From: Clostridia bacterium
GTDB lineage: Bacteria; Bacillota; Clostridia; RGIG6154
NCBI GenBank assembly: GCA_017622395.1
Contig: JAGARF010000182.1
Location: 1-6,865 of the forward strand
Length of the DNA: 6,865 nt
Direction of reading: 5' to 3'
The position numbers and the translations under genes are program-made. Under the pieces are notes generated by a model. The model was not told the DNA's origin and did not search any database. It was given only the letters and a program-made list of their open reading frames with translations. This document shows, in pieces, positions 4,301 through 6,865 of this stretch (positions are counted from its first letter, which is position 1; every line of letters starts with the position of its first letter).

Positions 4301-6865
4301 CATTTTCATATACAAATGTCTCAAGTCTTTCTTCTCCCATAAGTGAGAATTTAAGGAATCTTGCCTGATTGAGAATGTTCATATTCTCATCAATAATTCC
4401 AAGACTTATAAGCTTATCAAACACCTTCTGTTTCTGACCAATCTTATCGTATACAGTACCTGCAAGGTTCTGATATTCAAAGATTACATCAAGAATATTT
4501 TCATATATAGCTTCTTCGCTGGTATATGTAGCACTTATTACAGCACCGTCTATTGCATCAAAGCTTGAAGAAATATAAATATCAACAGACCTCGCTACAT
4601 TGAATAAGTCAATGCTTTCTGTTATTGGCTGAGTCAAATCAAACTCAACAAACTTTTCACCAACAGCTTTATGCCATTTAAACTCTATTGCGTGTTTATA
4701 TTCTTCTCCGATGTATACATCTGAAACTGTGCCGTCTTTCCAATATCCGTATGCCACTCTGTCTTCAGGTACAGCATTTGCATCAATTACAGTGTTGTAT
4801 GCTACCAGAAGTTCTGCTTTCTTTTCGCTTTCAATAGCTTCAGGTCCGTAGTAGAATCTAACGGTTATAAGCCACTTCGGATAAAGGTGGATTGTCTGAT
4901 ACTCATCATTTATCTTATTGATAATTGTTGTAAAGTCATATTCGTTGCCATCTGTGCAAGCCTCGTCTGTATACCATCCGCCGAATGTGAAGCTGTTGTG
5001 AGCAGGGTCTTCAGGTTTAGTTGCTGCAGAGCCATCCTCTACATATGTTGTAAGAGAATCTACACCGTCATTTAAGTAACCGTGGAATACAACAATATGT
5101 TTATTTGTCCATACTGCAACAAGCTGAGCATCTTCTGTTATATCAACAGTATCTCCTGATGCAATTATATTACCGTCTATACTCCATCCGCCGAAGGACA
5201 TTTTTCCGTCAGGGTATGTAGCTGCAGGGAACTGTGGATATACATCATCATATGTTACATCAACTGTGATTTTTTCACCATCGAGGTAATAGCCAAGTGC
5301 TTCAAGTTCATCTGTAAGCTCAAGTGCATTACCGCCGTTTACATCAAATGTAAGCTTAAATGTTTTCGCTTTCCAGATTGCATAAAGTGTTATTTCATCT
5401 GCTTCTGTAAGATTTGTTACACTTTCGCCATCTTTGTAAGTAGCAGTTGTTGCATTTTTATCTTCAGACCAGCCGAGGAAATCATAACCTGTCTTAATAT
5501 ATGCATTTAAGTTAAGTTCTTTAGCTGTGTCTGTGTAGTGAGTTGAAGGAGTCATTTCCCCTTCTGTTGCTCCGTTTCCGTCATAAATAACTGTGTATGC
5601 ATCTTCAGCCCATACTGCATAAAGAGTTACAACTTCACCCTGATTTTCTGCAAGGTTTTTAACTTTTTCGCTGTTTTCATAAACAACTTTTTCACCTGCA
5701 GGGTCTGTATCCCAACCCATAAAGGTGTAGCCGTCTTTTACGAACCCGTTTGCACTAAGAGCTTTTTCAACATCATATGTATGAGTTGAATTTGCCATAG
5801 TTCCATCTGTTGCTCCGTTTCCGTCATACTTAACTTCGTATGTAATCGGATGGAAATATGGATAGAGATTAATTGTCTGAACACTTGTGTATTCAATCTT
5901 TGTTGTAAAGTCGTATGCTGTGCCGTCATTTTCATCAAGGCTCCAGAAATCGAACTCATAACCTGTCTTTGAAGGGTCATCAGGTTTTTCTATTGCCGTT
6001 TTATTGATAACAGTTCTAATCAAAGCTGTTCCGTCTTCGTAATACTTGTTAAATATTACGTTGTGAACAAGCTCATCTGTCCACTCTGCAACAAGCTCTG
6101 AATCTTCAGTAATTTTTACTGTTTCGCCTTTTGTAATTGGCTGTCCGTTAAGTTTCCAGCTTACAAAATACATTGGATCTACAGATTCTTCGGGCCACTG
6201 AGGTGTTGGAAGTGTCGGATATGTGCTGTCATATGTTACATCAATTGTAAGTTTGCCGTTATCAAGGTAATAACCAAGATTTGCAAGCTCTGTTGTAAGT
6301 GTAATGTCTTTACCGCCATTTACATCAAAGGTTAATTTGTATGTATTAGCTTTCCATACTGCATAAAGGTTAACAATGCCGTTTGGTTCAGCTGTAAGCT
6401 TTGCAACTTTCTCTTTATCAACGAATTCTGCTGTTGTTGCACCGCTGTTTCTTGCCCAGCCGAGGAAAGTATAACCAACTCTTTCAAATTCGTTTGCTTC
6501 AAGCGGTTTTTCTTCAGTATACTTAAATGTCATATCATTATCTGTCATATCGCCTGAAGTTGCACCGTTTCCGTTGAATTTAACTGTGTAGCTGTTTTCT
6601 TCCCATGTAGCATAAATATTTACTACAGCATTATTTGTTGCAGTTAAATTAGAAACTATTTCCCTATCTGCATATTTTTTCGAGCCGTCTTCTGTTCTCC
6701 AACCGTTGAATGAGTAACCCTCTAATTCAAATTTATTTGATGTAAGTTCAGCTTCCGCATCATAATAATGCTCTGAATTACTCATTGTTCCTGTTGCGTT
6801 TCCATCACCCTTGTTGTACTGAACATAATATTTGTTTGGCTGCCATACAGCAATAATATCTACAG
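1338..6865 (-). CDS. Giant InlB B-repeat surface protein with helical-repeat stalk (5' partial)
   Basis: The frame is open from the window end at 6865 to the TAA at 1338-1340: at least 1841 codons, with no true start visible. The ATG at 6785 is an internal methionine; 26 more in-frame codons precede it and continue the repeat pattern (IIAVWQP, then GDGNATGT). Numbering from that Met, the order is as follows. Residues 1-640 are eight InlB B-repeat (Flg_new) units, each with YxVxFxGNGA-like strands, a GYxFxGW core and an LYAxW end; 641-706 is a degenerate ninth unit. Residues 707-940 are a mixed transition region. Residues 941-1116 are eleven 16-residue helical repeats, and 1157-1431 about sixteen 16-18-residue repeats. 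Residues 1432-1815 are non-repetitive and mostly predicted helical. The protein is acidic, with one cysteine (610) in the 1815 residues. InlB B-repeats are beta-grasp-like domains typical of secreted Gram-positive proteins, so an extracellular adhesin or scaffold role is likely. No LPXTG, SLH or transmembrane anchor is visible, and the C-terminus is complete; a signal peptide or anchor would have to be N-terminal, outside the window. Confidence 0.93.
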   Translation of the reverse strand, partial: VDIIAVWQPNKYYVQYNKGDGNATGTMSNSEHYYDAEAELTSNKFELEGYSFNGWRTEDGSKKYADREIVSNLTATNNAVVNIYATWEENSYTVKFNGNGATSGDMTDNDMTFKYTEEKPLEANEFERVGYTFLGWARNSGATTAEFVDKEKVAKLTAEPNGIVNLYAVWKANTYKLTFDVNGGKDITLTTELANLGYYLDNGKLTIDVTYDSTYPTLPTPQWPEESVDPMYFVSWKLNGQPITKGETVKITEDSELVAEWTDELVHNVIFNKYYEDGTALIRTVINKTAIEKPDDPSKTGYEFDFWSLDENDGTAYDFTTKIEYTSVQTINLYPYFHPITYEVKYDGNGATDGTMANSTHTYDVEKALSANGFVKDGYTFMGWDTDPAGEKVVYENSEKVKNLAENQGEVVTLYAVWAEDAYTVIYDGNGATEGEMTPSTHYTDTAKELNLNAYIKTGYDFLGWSEDKNATTATYKDGESVTNLTEADEITLYAIWKAKTFKLTFDVNGGNALELTDELEALGYYLDGEKITVDVTYDDVYPQFPAATYPDGKMSFGGWSIDGNIIASGDTVDITEDAQLVAVWTNKHIVVFHGYLNDGVDSLTTYVEDGSAATKPEDPAHNSFTFGGWYTDEACTDGNEYDFTTIINKINDEYQTIHLYPKWLITVRFYYGPEAIESEKKAELLVAYNTVIDANAVPEDRVAYGYWKDGTVSDVYIGEEYKHAIEFKWHKAVGEKFVEFDLTQPITESIDLFNVARSVDIYISSSFDAIDGAVISATYTSEEAIYENILDVIFEYQNLAGTVYDKIGQKQKVFDKLISLGIIDENMNILNQARFLKFSLMGEERLETFVYENVENELTVDAKESISSYLNHLIEKNDGSAEEFIKELIDSLLTGEGKEEMKGVLSDMLTEMVDLEKEEFIKYVNKYIDEAIADGDTTSVEELIHPQIEKLLTEAIAKDFVREMTKEQLTSFVNIYVGTLTETELKAEVKDYIGGLDETEIEAEVVEYVNSLGNDEVKSEITKYIDSLTSEQLKAEITTYINELDADELSDAIVEYIKTLSTDDLKAEIKTYINGLSDDDKEEEVRQYINGLTGTERSQEVTSYVQNMGEAEFKTEIKSYITGLGRDEFEEELKKYLENNPDEYEKLIREHLGIDDDVIITEQDKVDNLDDVINYVMTTGGKKEEVTEKAAEYITTTKRAEYETEIINKVTANFDSYIDSIVNRAVTSDLDSYIGKAVDKIVTGANRDSYIEDTAYSLATGENKTTYTQKAIDTIVSDEDLKETYTTKTIDNIVGGTKKAAYVAKAVKRILGGSDRDTYINNTIDKIFTDGEEQTYIDKAVAKIVNKTPADYTEIDGHIEKMFETPEKKTKVVNYINGQFIENHDFRVAILPGAVDMIFADADSKAEVVSTIVDFVINDEDALAEVTDIAVEDLIEDAEFREHTIDRIADYLEHHPKIMEEVVEFAKETELGVFVDEFINELINYNQFKVHPDNLFVAEAIERALAHYDYDSFMNEYIPERFAGLIPDSILKPIYDDALNGFNAQLHSAIDQAKLGNTAYVDSGVTVKFNPMADIVVPVFDKYLELKDKAEDKLEGNDGKPGDAYEIFYDENKYVKALVDLIKIENFLNGDSSQATETLSGYSLKEFTDYYELVRNASALLTDAGKWYVDNLPQDKAEAAQEKLAQKVAEYFNSILALVNTYAETEELPSYKDVLEIFEGDIPDRFFDKYESALSKIETRIDIDDKIEAVYDKLAERGIVSKFNTVLDKFIASKFNREITEEQVPLVYTIIRRTLGYDDFYTVDTVFNLMETYLSRFKVTEDLYEAGNGKLKITVERSYK
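2493..3317 (-). repeat. Second helical repeat array, about sixteen units of 16-18 residues
   Basis: Residues 1157-1431 form a run of related helical units. The clearest are LDSYIGKAVDKIVTGAN, KAAYVAKAVKRILGGSD and RDTYINNTIDKIFTDGE, with the pattern TYIxKAIDKIVxG. Units 1-3 are 16 residues, the middle units 17-18. The last five (about 1343-1431) are divergent 17-18-mers that keep the hydrophobic spacing but lose the tyrosine. The tyrosine is at position 4 here, against position 11 in the neighbouring 16-residue array, so the two arrays are distinct or strongly diverged. Confidence 0.8.
3438..3965 (-). repeat. Eleven-copy 48-bp (16-residue) helical repeat array
   Basis: The array is eleven in-phase units without any insertion or deletion (residues 941-1116), for example SEQLKAEITTYINELD and TDDLKAEIKTYINGLS. 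Position 11 is Tyr in all eleven; position 8 is Val, Ile or Leu; position 12 is Ile, Val or Leu; position 15 is Leu in nine, Met in one and Asn in the last. The hydrophobic spacing fits one amphipathic helix and a short turn per unit. A detached related unit occurs at residues 892-907. I know of no named family with this consensus. Confidence 0.9.
4866..5840 (-). repeat. InlB B-repeat block 2 (units A2-B2-C2-D2)
   Basis: This block repeats the unit order of block 1 in 325 codons. A2 (5598-5840) has TMANSTHTYD and GYTFMGW. B2 (5361-5597) has GYDFLGW and ATTATY. C2 (5100-5360) has LTFDVNGG, GYYLDGEK and YPQFPAA. D2 (4866-5099) has TKPEDPAHNSFTF, YDFTTII and IHLYPKW. Each unit matches its partner in block 1 better than its neighbours, except that A2 and B2 also share near-identical starts. 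A degenerate ninth unit follows at 4668-4865. Confidence 0.9.
5841..6830 (-). repeat. InlB B-repeat block 1 (units A1-B1-C1-D1)
   Basis: There are four consecutive beta-repeat units. A1 (6591-6830) has TMSNSEHYYD and GYSFNGW. B1 (6342-6590) has FNGNGAT, GYTFLGW and ATTAEF. C1 (6066-6341) is the variant unit LTFDVNGG, with GYYLDNGK and YPTLPTP in place of the usual core. D1 (5841-6065) has EKPDDPSKTGYEF, YDFTTKI and INLYPYF. The block is 330 codons and is followed directly by a second block of the same order. Confidence 0.9.

Noticed and set aside
4084..5075. Plus-strand open frames at 4084-4368 and 4887-5075
   Set aside because: They are antisense to the giant gene, with no recognisable domain and no plausible translation start.
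5738..5980. Minus-strand alternative-frame open frame inside the giant gene (a similar one lies at 789-989 inside the SLH gene)
   Set aside because: Both lie wholly inside a confident gene in another frame and give biased, domain-free products.

Overview
The window looks like a piece of chromosome from an AT-rich, Gram-positive, Clostridia-like bacterium. Three things suggest this: an S-layer-homology (SLH) protein with a lipoprotein-free signal peptide, intrinsic terminators of the Firmicutes type, and a very large InlB B-repeat (Listeria-Bacteroides repeat, Flg_new) surface protein. This is inferred from gene types and base composition; no marker gene is present to name the organism.

Layout, left to right. 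Positions 1-75 hold the last 24 codons of a plus-strand gene whose stop codon lies inside its own terminator (64-90). The gap to 252 has no gene. It holds a long imperfect inverted repeat (146-204) abutting a perfect 32-bp palindrome (206-237) whose minus-strand U-tract makes it the terminator of the minus-strand genes. Positions 253-1287 (minus) encode a 344-residue secreted SLH protein. A 50-bp gap carrying a perfect 10-bp GAAA-tetraloop hairpin separates it from a giant upstream minus-strand gene (1338 to beyond 6865), of which at least 1841 codons are visible.

The giant protein is the centre of interest. Its visible N-terminal third is a chain of about nine beta-type InlB B-repeat units. 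Eight of these are two copies of a four-unit A-B-C-D block, a higher-order repeat. The rest is acidic and predicted helical. It contains an indel-free array of eleven 16-residue repeats, each with a tyrosine at position 11, followed by a second array of about sixteen 16-18-residue repeats. The true N-terminus lies outside the window: the ATG at 6785 is an internal methionine in a repeat.

The two minus-strand genes are close, co-directional and share the terminator at 201-237, so they are probably one transcript. The large protein shows no cell-wall anchor in its visible part and its C-terminus is complete, while the downstream protein has three SLH domains, a flexible Glu/Pro and Gly/Ser linker and an unrecognised helical C-terminal domain. 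A plausible but unproven reading is a surface pair: a long adhesin-like or scaffold-like protein with a small cell-wall-bound partner.
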